DNA from: Proteles cristata cristata
Taxonomy: Eukaryota > Chordata > Mammalia > Carnivora > Hyaenidae
DNA: 64,000 nt
Direction of reading: 5' to 3'
NCBI GenBank assembly: GCA_017311185.1
Contig: JAESUZ010001282.1
Coordinates: 310,001 to 374,000 of the forward strand
Each line of letters opens with the position of its first letter. Within the stretch, counting starts at the first letter, position 1. Made by a program: the position numbers and the translations under genes. Shown in pieces: positions 26,887 through 38,790 of the stretch. Below the pieces are notes generated by a model. The model was given only the letters and a program-made list of their open reading frames with translations. It was not told where the DNA came from and made no database searches.

Positions 26887-26968
26887 CCGGGGAGGGGAAA
26901 AGCTCCAGATCGACTTTTTCCGTCTTGATGATGGTGAGAGTCGGTTTGAGATCGACGGCCGCCTTCAT
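26887..26968 (-). CDS. ETS1: ETS1 first coding exon of the p51/p54 isoform (partial CDS)
   Basis: This is the N-terminal coding exon of ETS1, a nuclear ETS-family transcription factor that binds GGAA/T cores through a C-terminal winged-helix domain encoded outside this window. Read on the minus strand, ATG (26968-26966) opens 27 codons beginning MKAAVDLKPTLTIIK and ending LELFPSP, plus one G. A consensus donor GTGAGT follows at 26886-26881. The peptide matches the known ETS1 N-terminus, and the split codon (G|AC/AT) gives the expected Asp at the exon 1/2 junction. Residues 14-17 (IKTE) fit the psi-K-x-E SUMO motif; Lys15 is a reported SUMO site in ETS1. The start context CACCATGA has A at -3, and no upstream ATG occurs on this strand back to about 27300. 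The CpG island promoter is directly upstream. The frame is intact, and I consider the identification very secure. Confidence 0.96.
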
Positions 26969-27280
26969 GGTGCCAAGAGTGGGGGGCAGACAGGATTATA
27001 GCAAGTTTGCTGTTATTCTTGTTGTTTGTCTTTTTAATGAGGATCAGTAACAGGGGAAAGGGGACGGGGCGGGGGGGAATCTGACTTTCTTTCCTAAGAT
27101 CTCAAATTCCCGCTGACTTTTCCTCCGCGCCCAGAAGGTGCGCGCCCGGCACTCTCCGGGGAAGTTGGCACTTTGCGGAGAAGTGCGCGCGCCCCGGGTC
27201 CCAGCTCGCCTGCGCCTCGCCCCGCTCCTCCTCGTCCTCGCCCCGCTCCTCCTCTCCGCCGGCAGGCAGCTTCAGCTCGC
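26969..27280 (-). other. ETS1: ETS1 p54 5' untranslated region (3' boundary exact, 5' end approximate)
   Basis: This is the leader between the CpG island promoter and the ATG of exon 1. The 3' boundary is fixed by the start codon. The 5' end is only an estimate, because the transcription start cannot be read from sequence. No ATG occurs on the minus strand in this interval, so no upstream ORF competes with the main start. The part nearest the ATG (26970-27060) is AT-rich; the distal part is GC-rich with CpG clusters (for example 27137-27148 and 27183-27196). An 18-base direct repeat (27216-27233 and 27237-27254) contains a GC box in each copy and may lie at or just upstream of the start sites. 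Confidence 0.65.
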
Positions 27281-27690
27281 TCTTGCACTCCGGAGCCGCG
27301 CTCTCCCTCCCTCTCTCCCTCCTCTTTAGGGCGTTTCTCGCGGCGCCTAGCCTCGGCCGCCGGGTCTGCGCGTCGCCCCCCCCCCTTCCCCCAGGCTCTC
27401 CGCCGGGGGTGGGGGGAGCGAGGGGCGGGGACGGCGGGGGAGGGGGCGGTCCGGGGGGCGGGGCCAGAGACCAGCGGCCAATTGGCGGCGGCGGCTCAAA
27501 ACGAAAGGAAGGTGGGGCGGGGCTCCGCGGCCGCCCGCGCCCAAGCCCGCTGCCTGCTGCCTGCCGGGGCCCCGCTGCCCTGCAGCGGGAGCCGAGCGCG
27601 GAGCCGGCCGGGCGCTGAGCCGGCCGCCGCGCTGGGAAGGGCCCAGGGCCGGCGAGCAGGCTGGGTGCAGAGGCTGCCATAGCCGTTTGG
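27060..27690 (-). promoter_or_regulatory. ETS1: CpG island promoter of the p51/p54 ETS1 transcript
   Basis: This roughly 630-base block is very GC-rich with dense unsuppressed CpG, unlike the flanking intronic DNA, and sits immediately upstream of ETS1 exon 1. No TATA box is evident, as is known for the mammalian ETS1 promoter. Several GC boxes (GGGGCGGGG type) occur near 27422, 27453 and 27512. A palindromic CCAATTGG at 27478-27485 presents a CCAAT box on both strands, a candidate NF-Y site. A GGAA core at 27507-27510 (AAGGAAGG) and GGGGAAGT near 27160 could serve the ETS autoregulation reported for this gene. Strand is assigned from exon 1; divergent + strand transcription is possible but not demonstrated. 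Long open frames on both strands here are GC artefacts. Confidence 0.88.
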
Positions 27691-28199
27691 GGAAAGTCCG
27701 TCTGATTCGCCACGCATTCTTGAGGACTTGGTCACCGGCTCCTGCCCCCCCTCCCAGTAACAGCATAGTTTTCGGAGTGCGTGTGCATCATTCATTCACA
27801 AAGACTGACACACAGGACGTGAGGCATGAGGAGGAAGGGGCGTGCGTGCAAGCGGGCGCAGGGGGTTCTCAAGCCAGTGTCCTCGAAGGGCTTTATGAGT
27901 CCTGAACTCTAGCCGGTTAGTGAGTCAGGAATCGGTTCGATATTTCTGGAGGAGCCTTCGACATTTCAGAGCCCACCCGTATCATGGTTAAGAAATGAAC
28001 TCAGAAAAGACGGCGGCCGCGTTCGAGAGCAGAAATCATGTTTCGCTGTCCTTGAGAAGGATCAAGTCCAGAGCAGCCTCCTGGAGACCCCCAAACCAAG
28101 GCCCAAATACTTCCGTTTTATTGGGAGAGCAGAGAACAGGGCCCCCAAACGAATCCAATCCAGTTTACCTATAGCAGTGGTTGGGTGGAAGGGGAGGCT

Positions 28200-28520
28200 A
28201 TTATTCTGTTCCTCTAATTATGGAGCCATTGGCTTTTCCTTTCCCAGACTCTCCTCCATTAGATAAAACTGAAAACCCTACTACTACCACCAGCACCAAA
28301 AAAGAAATTCAGAGGCTCTGTGGTTTTGAATTTCTGGAATACATCATTCACAGCTGTGACACAATCAGCAATGCACAGCCCCTGTTACACTTGGGAATTT
28401 CAGACACTTCGGACATCACAACAGGATCCCAAATAGTTAATGATTTTGCACCAATACATTGGTTACATAAGTAGAGGTAGTTGGTTCCAATTAACAAAGC
28501 AACCAGTAAATATGTATGTA
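28200..28520. promoter_or_regulatory. Candidate conserved non-coding element upstream of the p54 promoter
   Basis: Repeat-free DNA of even composition about 600-900 bases beyond the CpG island, with no young-repeat decay. The + strand frame at 28181-28474 has no recognisable domain. Proposed only from position and texture. Confidence 0.2.
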
Positions 28521-31077
28521 TATAGACACACATAAGTGTAGCTAGAGCCAGACATTAAGATCTACCTTTGATTAACTAGAAGATTAACCATAAATCTTCT
28601 GAATAATCTCAGAAAAAAGTTATTTTTAATACTGTTTCCTGATTTCTAAGCATATGCTGACCTACCACCACCTGCCTGTAACTATAGCCTGACTCGGATC
28701 AACTTGAACACACCTGCTTACCTTTACCTAATCCCAGTTTGGTCTCCTTGAAGCATTGGTAACTTGCAAGTTTCCCACAGCAAATGAGAGAAGGAGCCAG
28801 GAACAGAAAATAAATCTCTAGCTCTTGGTTCAAGCTTCAGATTATGCCCCTCCTTCAGTGACAAGAGGAAAATATTTGTATGTGATAATCCTAATTTTTG
28901 AAGGATTGTTGTAATCCAGCTGTGTTTCCAAAAGGTGTGAGAAAACAATGCTGGCCTCCAGAAGACAAGAACAGACACTTCTGATCCTGGGAAAAAGTTG
29001 GGGGAAACCGCTGATGAACGAACTGTACATTTACACGTCCGAATGAGCCGCAAAGGAGAGGATCTTGAACCAATCCTGCCTTGCCCGTTCTGAATACATC
29101 AGCAAAACAACTGCACAAATCAAGAGTTGCTTTGGGGAATCTTGTTTTATTGATGTTGTGTTAAGAAAATGCTGGTATTTTTAAAATCCAAGTGTGAGTT
29201 CTTTTTTGTTTGCAAAGGAAGCTTCCTCTGAGCCAGTCTTTTCTCTCTTCCCCAGAATCCTCCTCAGCTTTCTTCCTGCTGCCAACACCCCTCACCATTA
29301 GACACTAAAAGAAGCCACCACGATCAAACCATAAACATTTTCCACTCTGGCAATGGGGAAGTTTATTCCTTCAGTCCTTCAACAATGACATCTCTCCTTG
29401 TCAGTCATTCTTTTGTAACCCAGTCCTGCAGCGCAGAAGCTCAAAATATTTGAAGGTCAAATCAAGAAAGGGGGTTAGGTAAGACAGGAAGGTGGGTAAG
29501 ATAGCCAGAGACCACCACAGACCTTAGGAAATTGACTTCTACTTGACACTGATTGTGAATAGTGAAGTTATCAGAAATTATGCAACTTCGGATCTAACTG
29601 AAACTGCACTTGTGACAAGGGTTGCTAATATAAACAAGTTAAGACATTTTTTACATATTTGGGATGTTAATAATCCAATCAGGCTTGCGAGTATCAAACC
29701 AATTTTGATAAATGAAATTTTTATTCTCTTTATGACTCAAGTAGATTCTTGTAAATGTTCTATGGACTCCCTATGGCAATTCTATCTTACTGTAGCCAAA
29801 AAAACCAACGAACTCCTGGCCCACTGCCGGACACATGCCAGACACTCAATAAATACGTATGCGATAATGAACTATCAACTTCCTGGCCACTGTGGGCCCC
29901 TACTTCGCCACCAACTCTTTCTAATTTAAAGGGTAAGTGAGTAAGCTCTGCTATGGCTTGTGAAGATAAAATAAAAACTGTCAGTGACTCTGCCCCTAGG
30001 TCTGCTCCTTGTCCCCCGGGGGCAGAGCAGAACTCTTGTTCGCCAGCAATCATGTCCACTCAGGTTCAGTTATGCCTCAGTTTCCCCACCAGCAAAAACG
30101 AGATCCGCTGGGCCTTGCCTTCCAGCTACTTGGCAAGTTGTTTCAAGACTCTGATTTTAAGATACTCAAGAAAAATCAACGAAGGGAATTCTTTGCTTCT
30201 GTCTGTTCCTCCTGCCCTTGGGAGAAAACAGAACTGTATCTTTAAACATCCCTGAGACCTAGGGAATTACATCCGGCAAGGGCTGAAACTCCTTAAACTA
30301 GGATCAAGTCAATAAGGGTCAAAACAAAGCTACAGGGGTTGGGGCATAGAGGAATGCAATTAGATGTTCATGATATCAAGGAACTAGTCACATTTTTACA
30401 TAGAATTCTCTCACACACGTAGAAGATGTCAGAAACATAACCTTCCTCTTCTTTACTCCCCCCTCAATGCCACGCCAGCCTTAGTAAAAAAGAAATATAA
30501 AAACGACACCCCATTTCAAACAATCGTGGAAGATGGACTCCCCCTCTCCTCAAGTGTGCTGAAATAAGTTATTTGTCTATTTCTTGAATCATAAGCTTCA
30601 ACAAACAAAAGAACCTCTGAGTTTGGAGCTAAAATATGCTGTATTGGAGGTAGGTGCAAAAACATTCAGACCACTAACGGCTGATCCAGAACAAGTTTAT
30701 GACTCACAGATGTTGATTTACTGGTTTAAATGTAAGATTTAAAAAAAAAAAAAAAAAAAGGTCCTCAACAACCTGTCTGAGTTGCGTTTGTGGTTGTTTT
30801 TCTCTGAGAAAAGGCAACAGTCCCCATCACACACAGGGACCTAGAAACAGGCGTCTAAAGCTTAACTCTAAGGCAAGTGGTTTCTATGTGATAAGTTGAG
30901 TCATTAAAAAAGCTCACTGGGGCAGAAAAATGCCTGGGGCTTCGATATCTACCTTTATCAAGCAGCAATAAAATGGCAAATTGGAGATCGAAAGGAAAAT
31001 GAAAATAACTCTCCTAATTAAGCTCTGATGCCAAAAGGCCTGAGGGTCAGTTCAAGAACCCAAGTGGCGGGCTCAGG

Positions 31078-31205
31078 ACTGCGCTGCTGCAGGCTGGCTC
31101 TGTGACCTCACTGAAGCCACTTAACCTTTCTGTGTCACAACCTCATCTCTGTTTCATGGAATAAAATCACCCCTGGCTCTCTCTACCATGTAATACAGGC
31201 TCATT
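31078..31205 (+). mobile_element. MIR fragment
   Basis: 'ctggctctgtgacctcactgaagccacttaacctttctgtgtcacaacctcatctctg' is a forward MIR core. Confidence 0.7.
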
Positions 31206-31254
31206 AGCTATTGTTTAGAAGGTACAATAAACAATGGGCGATAAGAAGAGCAGT

Positions 31255-31345
31255 AATGGGGGGGGCTGTTGGGGGAGTTGGGCAGGAGGTGGGGGTGGGG
31301 TGCAGGGAGAGGCAGGACTTGGGGGCTGGTAGGCCCCCGGGGGAA
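31255..31345. repeat. G-rich low-complexity tract
   Basis: Repeated runs of three to seven G separated by short loops on the + strand, fitting a G-quadruplex-prone pattern. It lies just before a MIR remnant. Confidence 0.65.
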
Positions 31346-31377
31346 GCTTCCACAATAAAACAAAGACCAGAGTAAGC

Positions 31378-31620
31378 AGTGTAGGCTCTGGAGTAGGACT
31401 CAGGTTCAACCTCCAGCTCTACTCACGAACCAGCTGAATTAGTACTCACAAGTCACATACTCCAAAACCTCAGCTCCTCCACATTTAAGGTAGAGGCAAT
31501 AATAAATAACGCCCACCCTTTAGGGTTGTTTGGAGGATTAAATGAGATGATGCATGCAAAGCACTTAGCAGTGTCTCGGTCAGAAAATGTGCTCCGTGAC
31601 AGTTATATATTGTTACTGCT
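31378..31620 (+). mobile_element. MIR, nearly complete
   Basis: 'taggctctggagtaggactcaggttcaacctcc' to 'ttgtttggaggattaaatgagatgatgcatgcaaagcacttagcagtg' spans most of a forward MIR. Confidence 0.85.
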
Positions 31621-31901
31621 CTTCATTTCCAGTATGAGGTAGAATATTCAAGAAATCATGTTAAATCTCTATGACCATCCATCCCCTTTACAGAGTAATT
31701 TGGATCCTCTACTTAAGTGAATTGTCTTCAGGGAGAGATAGAGAGAATGATCATGTGGTATAATTGAAAAATCTCTCCAGACCCCTTCTTCAGTTCCTGA
31801 TTTGGGAACCTGCCCAGCTTTGGCCTCAGTTGAGACATTCCAGCACCACCTGATTAGAAGAAAAAACTGCAGATTTATATTTGTTTTAAGAGTCATGGGA
31901 A

Positions 31902-32122
31902 GGGGTGCCTGGGTGGCTCAGCCAGTTAAGCGTCCGACTTCGGCTCAGGTCATGATCGCATGGTTTGTGGGTTCGAACCCCGCACCAGGCTCTGTGCTGA
32001 TAGCTAGCTCAGAGCCTGGAGCCTGCTTTAGATTCTGTGTCTCCCTCTCTCTCTGACCCTCCCCTGCTTACTCTCTCCTTCTCTCAGAAATAAATAAAAA
32101 AAACGTTTAAAAAAAATTAAAA
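31902..32122 (+). mobile_element. CAN-SINE, full length
   Basis: Standard head and tail, with a perfect 14-base duplication AAGAGTCATGGGAA on both sides. Confidence 0.97.
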
Positions 32123-32234
32123 AAGAGTCATGGGAAAACCGTAGTTCAAGGTCAGAAGGAAGACTGTGTTTGTGGTGACTCTGTGGGGACAAAATCTTAG
32201 GTCTTGGCTTCGTCACATGTTGGAGCTAGATGGG

Positions 32235-32375
32235 AGGTTCTCAGAGATGGTCAAGTCCAGCTCTCCTGCTCACCAGGGGTAAGAAATGAGCTTGAGAGAG
32301 TAGGTCACTCTGCCCAAGGCCACAGAGCCTGAAAAAGACAAAGTCAGTATTGCAACAGGATCCCCTGATTGCGCT
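32235..32375 (-). mobile_element. MIR fragment
   Basis: 'gtcactctgcccaaggccacagagcctgaaaaagacaaagtcagtattgc' fits reverse MIR. Confidence 0.65.
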
Positions 32376-32639
32376 TCTCTCCGCCGCCCCTCCTTGGGTT
32401 TACAGATACCACATTTGCAGAAGCCACTGCCATTCAGCGTGGTCTGTTACCGGACACTCTGGAGACACAAAGCAGGAGACCATGTACACAGGAACAGACA
32501 GATGATCAGACTCAGTTGCTAGAAATCTGACAGTGGTCTCTGCACCCGATGTGTCGTCTTTGGGCAAGCACAGTGCAGGATAACCGCACTAGCACTCCCT
32601 GTGGGAGACAGCTTGGCATGGGCTGTAGGGAGAAAAAGG

Positions 32640-32900
32640 GTCTGGGTTGGCTCTATTGCTGTCTGCAGTTTCTTTAGGCTGTAATTAAGAGCCATTCAGC
32701 TGCATCTGCAGCCCCAACAATGTGGGATGGATTGGCCCCATCCACAGACCAAGCGGCATTATAAAATCCACCAGTTTAGACATCACGTATTCCTCTAGCA
32801 GCAAATCAGGCTCTGCTCCTGCAGAAAGAGGTGATGCCCATCAAGGTTGCAGGGTTCCGAGGCTTCCTCCACACCCAGACTGAGCCTATTTCCTGGGATT
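32640..32900. promoter_or_regulatory. Candidate conserved non-coding element
   Basis: Repeat-free block with homeobox-type TAATTA (near 32682), an E-box-like CAGCTGCATCTGCAG cluster (near 32698-32712), TGTGGGAT and CCACAGACC (possible RBPJ- and RUNX-like sites). Site density suggests an enhancer; unproven. Confidence 0.25.
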
Positions 32901-34314
32901 GTTGCTCCCTCCTGGGCCTGGATAATGCAGAATGCAGGCTACCCTAGGAGCCTTTTGGGGATCAAGTAATTTGGATTCCAGCTGAAATTATCCTAAATTG
33001 GCCTCTTGAGGAAATAGAGGGATGATAGCATTCACACAGGTGGCAGGAGAACCAGTGTCCTTTAATAACATGCAGAAGCAGAGAAGCAGGCTCTGCACCC
33101 CAGGAGAACAGGATCCCAGCCCCCCTCTGGAGACTGCAGGTGGGTTCATCTGGGGGAAGGCAAAGACCTGCCTCTGATCTCCCCCTGCTTCTCTCTTGGG
33201 TTACAAAGACAACAGCAGACTTCAGAACAGATGTTCTCTGCAGTTGTGGTCTGAATCTTAAATTAAGATAATATCATGGTGGAATCTTCCCCCTCCCCCC
33301 TCCCCTTTCATTTTACAATATGCCACGGCAACTGCCCCCAAAAGACTAGCAGTTACCACCCCAGAGATGAAGGAGCAGAGGTAGAGTGGAAAATCTCTCC
33401 ATCCTGTTCTTGATGCTGTAAGGCAGGCAGAGGAAGCAGACAGCCCCAGAAGAAGAAGAAATAGTCCTGACAGGGGAAAGGAAGATGGTGCAGAAAAGGA
33501 AGCGCTAGGAAGGAAACTTCTCGAAGAACAGAGGAAGAATAAGTTGGGGTTGGAGACAGGCATGAGGAGGTACAGTCACAGCTATTCTATGCCCTGGTCA
33601 TTTGGGGGCTTAAATCCCCAAGATCTCAACATGAAGTTGAGGCCCAGTAATGTGTCCCAGAATCGTCACAGAGCCCATATAATCGTCCTGCATGGCCAAC
33701 AGTCATGGCATGACAGGAGAGCAAATCAATAAGAGGTTCTCAAGCCGGAAGAGTGGCAAGGGATAGAGCATGGGATCCAGGGGAGAGGATCCCAGGAGGA
33801 GGTCACAGAAGACGAAAGGGAAGGTCAAGCTGAAAATCGACACCAAACACAGATGTTCCCCCACATGGACGTGGACGTGCTGTATGCAAAGGATTTCCCT
33901 CCTCATCCCCACAAGGTGTTCCTCTCATGCTCAGCAGCCTGTGCAAACATCTAGTGAATATTTGAATGTGCACATCAATCTCCCCTGCTACCTACAGCAA
34001 CCAGTTGCAGCCCTCACAATCTCCAGGGCTCAGTTCAAGACAGGAGGCACTTAATAAACGCTGCTGATTATTTAATTAATGAACAGGTAACTACCTAACG
34101 TACCAAATAAGGATCTTTAACTCAGGTATCAGACTTTGACTTTATTTCACTTACTTATTTGTTTGTTTGTTTAGTTTTGTCTGATGTGACACTCAAAGTT
34201 GCCCGAAGTTTAAGACTAATGACCTACCCAAGTGGCACTTTTCCAACTGAAAAGGTCTTTATGAAGTTTGATTCTGTTCCTGTCATTTCCCACCTCCTTT
34301 AAAGAAGAATGTTG

Positions 34315-34543
34315 TGGGGCGCCTGGGTGGCTTAGTCGGTTAAGCGTCCGACTTTCGCTTAGGTCATGATCTCGCGGTTCGTGGGTTCCAGCCCAGCGTC
34401 GGACTCTGTGCTGACTGCCAGCTCAGAGCCTGGAGCCTGTTTCAGAGTCTGTGTCTCCCTCTCTCTCTCTGACCCACCCCTGTTTACACTGTCTATCTCT
34501 CTCTCTCCTAGAAATAAATAAAAATTTAAAAAAAAAAAAGAAG
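34315..34543 (+). mobile_element. CAN-SINE, full length
   Basis: GGGGCGCCTGGGTGGCTTAG head (same subtype as 7263 and 61468, 'cgctta' and 'gactgccagctc'), with a 13-base duplication AAGAAGAATGTTG. Confidence 0.97.
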
Positions 34544-35090
34544 AAGAAGAATGTTGCTTGAAGTCTGCATATTGTTTTTATTTTTCATCTGAGCATATAT
34601 GGGATAGTTTGTGAAAAGTGGCACTGGGCTTACCCCAAAGTCAACCAGTTGCTTTGTTGTAAGTCTGAACTTTAATACAACCTTCTCTGCTGCCCAGAGG
34701 CAGTTCCTCAGGGATTTCTGAACTCCAAGTTGAATCTTTCATTTCACTGATTATCATGGAGGCAAGATATATAATCATTAATATCCATTATTTGTAAGAG
34801 TCAAGAGAATGCATGAAATGGACCTCATTTTCTCCATCTTTGTTGGGAAGAATAGACTGTGAGTTGTTTTTAGGGAGGCCAGTAACCGCTACAAATCCCC
34901 TTTACCTTCTCAAATTTGCTCTCACTGGTCAGGTTCCCCGAAGCACTGCATTTGTAAACATCCTTTATTTGAATTTCCTGTAGGCATCCCCCAGAGGGAG
35001 AGGAGATGGGAATGGGGAGGGCAGAAGCTAAGTGAGCCACCAGCACCTAACAGATGGCACAAAAAAAACACATTAAAAAAGCCTAATTCC

Positions 35091-35324
35091 GGGGCACCTG
35101 GGTGGCTCAGTTAGTTAAGTGTCTGACTTCGGCTCAGTTCATGATCTCATGGTTTGTGAGCTCGAGCCCTGCATCAGGCTCTGTGCTGACCACTCAGAGC
35201 CTGGAACCTGCTTTAGATTCTGTGTCTCCCTCTCTTTCTCTGCCCCTTCCCCACTCATGTTCTCTCTCGCTCTCTTGCTCTCTCGTTCTCTAGAAAATAA
35301 AGAAGCATTAAAAAATTTTTTTTC
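35091..35324 (+). mobile_element. CAN-SINE, full length
   Basis: Standard SINE bounded by AAAAGCCTAATTCC (35077-35090) and AAAAGCCTAATCC (35325-35337). Confidence 0.96.
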
Positions 35325-36984
35325 AAAAGCCTAATCCCTCTTGCTGGCTAGACTGTGACAGACTACCGCTCTCTGTACTTCGTTATGTCTACTAATGGAT
35401 AATGGAAGTGTTGCAACAGAAAAGCAGCCTGGTCTTAAACCATAGAAACCAAGGAAATAACAGGTTTGGTTAAGGTCCACCATTACCACCAAGCTGTGAA
35501 GAGGATCATAAACCACACATTACTTTATATCACTTCATCCTGACCTCGGTCCATACAGTAGGCCCAAGAAATAAATGGAATGTGTCACACTGGGAACATC
35601 TTACTGGCTAATGACAATAACATTCTTTGGGTACGCCATTGTGGGCATCTACAAACATCTGACTCAGGAATGTATTCATGTCTTACCTTTAGCATCCTTC
35701 ACTGAACATTATCTTGTCATAATTAATTACTACGAATACTACCTTTGCCACTGCTGAATCGTGCAATGCAGAGGACTTTCTAAATTCCCTTGCTGTGTCA
35801 GATCTCTCTTTGTAGGTGCACTGCCCTGAAAAATGTGCACAGAGTCCAAGTTTTATACATATTCAGGAACGTAAACCCATAAACACGATGCTAGGGTGTC
35901 CTGTGTAACTATTCATTTTTAGAACTAAGTACTCAACATGCCACTGATAGAAAGTTGACAGTTGCAACAACCTCAAGAAGGGATATGTCAACTTCTCTGG
36001 GATTAGAGCTCACATGTAATTCTCTGTTCTTAAGAGCCAAGAAGAGATGAAGCCTTCCTTCACTTGCAAGAAGCCAGCTGTGCTCACTCTGCATCTTACA
36101 TCACCTCTCGTGAAGGAGTCAGAATGTAGTGGATGGTCCTGGCAATGACGCATGAGGTGGAACAGACCCCAGCTCACATGTCATCTATCTGGATTGGCTT
36201 CTATACAACAAAAACCTTTCTTCCTTGGAGTTAGTGGAGAGGAGAGAAGCAAATCTGACATGTGTGACGTGCAAGAAGGCGCCATTTAATCAGTCAGGCC
36301 TGTGAAGGACTTTCAAGCGCTCAGGGCTTGAAATGATAGGTAATGATAGGTAATGTGGAGAATGAAGAAAGTGGAAAATAGAGAAGTTACTTCTTAATGG
36401 GAATGCATTTCATCAGATTGATCAGAAACATGTGTTTTCCCCAGACTGGGAAACCATCTTGAAAGACTTCATCACAAAAAGGCCTTGGGTGGGAAGGGCC
36501 ACTAGAGACCTACTGGGGAACGGAGGAAGGAGGTGCAGCTGGGCGGGGAGCTGGCTAGAGACTGTGGGAGAAAGAATAAACAGCAGGCAGCTCTCTTGTG
36601 GCAGGTTCCCAGGAGAGATCCCCTTCCAGGAATTAAAAATTCTAAATAATGTTGAGAATTGTCAAATATCAAAAAGATTACAGACTTTTCTTTCAGGGAA
36701 TTCCACAGCAGTGAGAGAGACCAGATGGCTGGCAACAACCTTTCCCAGATCCAGGAGTGGCCCAGCGTCCACACACACTCTTCGTTTTCAGTGCACCAAC
36801 ACGGTCTCTCATGGGGAGTATTTTGGTAATTGAAATGAATGGGACTGCAGTGCCGAGGTAAGGAGACAATTCCAAATAAGTGTTCCTGCCTCCAAAGAGC
36901 TCATACGAAGACCTGCAGCTTCTTGTCAAATCGACTATCAGTCTTTGATTTCTTAACTTCATAGAAGGCTCTTAACCTCTCAAA

Positions 36985-37165
36985 ATACTGAGGCGGCGAT
37001 GTAATAGCATGGTTAAGAGCACAGATTTGGCAGTAGAGAGACAAAAACTTGAGTTTCGGCTTGGCCACCCTCCAACTGTCAGTCCTTTGGCCTCAGAAAG
37101 CTTCAATTTCTTCATCTATAATCGAGGTGATCATCATGCCCAACTCACAGGGCTGAACTAAATAT
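36985..37165 (+). mobile_element. MIR fragment
   Basis: 'gtaatagcatggttaagagcacagatttggcagtagagagac...cttcaatttcttcatctataatcg' is the 5' half and core of a forward MIR. Confidence 0.85.
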
Positions 37166-38094
37166 GCCAAGTAATTTGCCCTGTGTCTGATCAGAACATG
37201 CACACGACAACACTTTGCTCCTATTATTAATCTGAAAAGTCAGAATTGTGACTTTGGATTTAGTGAGCATACCATTTTCATAGAAGTTAATCCAAGCTGT
37301 GGGATACAGTGTTTCCATGATGAGCTTAGGATACGGTGGTCGCGCTTGCTGTGTGCAATTAAACCATGACATAATAATAAAGATAATTTTAGGTCTGGGT
37401 ACATAAGCCACACGAAGTCTGACACCATCCTCTTGGATGAATGGGGATTGAAGCCCATTACACAGACGTGACATATGGTTATGGAAGTTGTAGTCACATG
37501 TTCACAGCTACTTTACACAATTAACAGCAAAGAGAGAAATATTCACCCCCTGGGACTCCTTCCGATATTGAGTCTTCCCCACTCTGGGGTGCAGGTCTGA
37601 TACCCATTGTACAACCTGAGCACAATAAGACCATAAGCGAATGGCTTTGCCATTTGGCTCTCAAGCTGGTCAGTGCCTTGCCAGAATCTTACATGCTGTC
37701 TAATATATACCCCATACCAAGCTGTTTGAGTCGTTCCTTGAGCCGGTCACCATCGGGCAGAACGCCGTTGCATTCACTTCACGGAAGTCTTTTCTTGTGT
37801 TATCCCATCTTACGTTGCTCTTGACTATCTCTTTTTCTGAGTTTTCTAACAACTAAACCTGTGCTGGAAACCTGAACCTCAAACCATCCATCGGGCCATA
37901 CGCATGCATTTTAGTTACAGAATTCTGGACCCATGTAGCACATCTCGATGTTGGGACTTGCCACCCCGAATTCAGAGGAAGTGTTTTGCTTCCTGGCGTC
38001 GACTACCAGTGCTGACCAGTTACCCAAAAGAACCATAGGGAGAGGTATTTCACATTGCCCTTCCTGCCGCCCATCAGAACCCTCATTGCTCTGC

Positions 38095-38110
38095 GTTGCC
38101 CAATAGCAAC
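38095..38110. promoter_or_regulatory. RFX/X-box-like palindrome with a central CCAAT
   Basis: GTTGCCCAATAGCAAC is an inverted repeat of GTTGC/GCAAC around CCAATA. Arms match RFX half-sites, but the spacing is longer than the usual X-box, so binding is uncertain. Confidence 0.3.
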
Positions 38111-38599
38111 ACAGCTTTGGCTATTTCGGGGGCACCAGCTATAATTTGTATGCTGGCACCACCAGTGCTTGGCACCTAGCCATCAAGGCTGGCACATTAG
38201 AACACACATAGTCTCCTCACTAGCTGCCTGCTCCATTTTGGCAAGATTAATGCCATATCATTGGAAAAGCGGACTTAATTGGTTTTCTGGGGGTGTTTGG
38301 TTAAGTCACCCCACCTCAGCTCCAAGTTGATTAAAGTGTAGCTTTGCCCTTTCCAACAACCGTGGCAAATAAATGATGGGGAAATACTCCAAAATGCACA
38401 TGGCTGGGTCCTGTCATTCTTTTTTTTCCTAGTGACTTTGGGGAGGTTTGGGCACTGATCCTGCATGTACAATACTGTTCTTGTTCTTCTTTTCTCTACA
38501 GAGCAGCCTTGAATAGCTCTGTCTAAAATTATAAGCAGGGGCAGCCCTAGGCTCCAAGAGATCAGAGCCCTCATGCTGGGTCTGAACAAAGACCTTGCT

Positions 38600-38790
38600 T
38601 TTCCCCAACAATTAGCCCTGTAAAAAAGAACATCTATCTCCCTCTATTAAAGCCACCACGTGCCTTCAAGTCAGCCCATTGTAAAGCTAATTAAATAACA
38701 CGCCTCTCTCCCCATGCAGGTCTCCTGATTAGCTTTCCTCTGTCCAAAACCTCTGCAAGGCGCCTAGAGATAGACAAGCCAATGCACCAC
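38600..38790. promoter_or_regulatory. Candidate conserved non-coding element
   Basis: Repeat-free AT/GC-balanced block with AGCTAATTAAATAA and CTGATTAGCTTTCC (homeobox-type motifs). Proposed only on motif density. Confidence 0.2.

Larger units (their letters stand above)
27691..31254. other. Upstream block next to the CpG island
   Basis: Unique DNA free of young SINEs. Contains NotI-like GCGGCCGC (near 28014), an A tract (30739-30758) and possible small MIR/L2 scraps around 29805-29870 and 30060-30120. No gene recognised. Confidence 0.7.

Noticed and set aside
26516..27001. 161-codon + strand frame
   Set aside because: It runs antisense through ETS1 exon 1 and a poly-C tract; its C-terminal part is the reverse shadow of the real exon.
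27102..27713. Long open frames on both strands over the CpG island (up to 203 codons)
   Set aside because: Pro/Arg/Ala/Gly-rich translations in overlapping frames on both strands are what GC-rich promoter DNA gives by chance; no domain or family resemblance, and they overlap the ETS1 promoter and 5' UTR.
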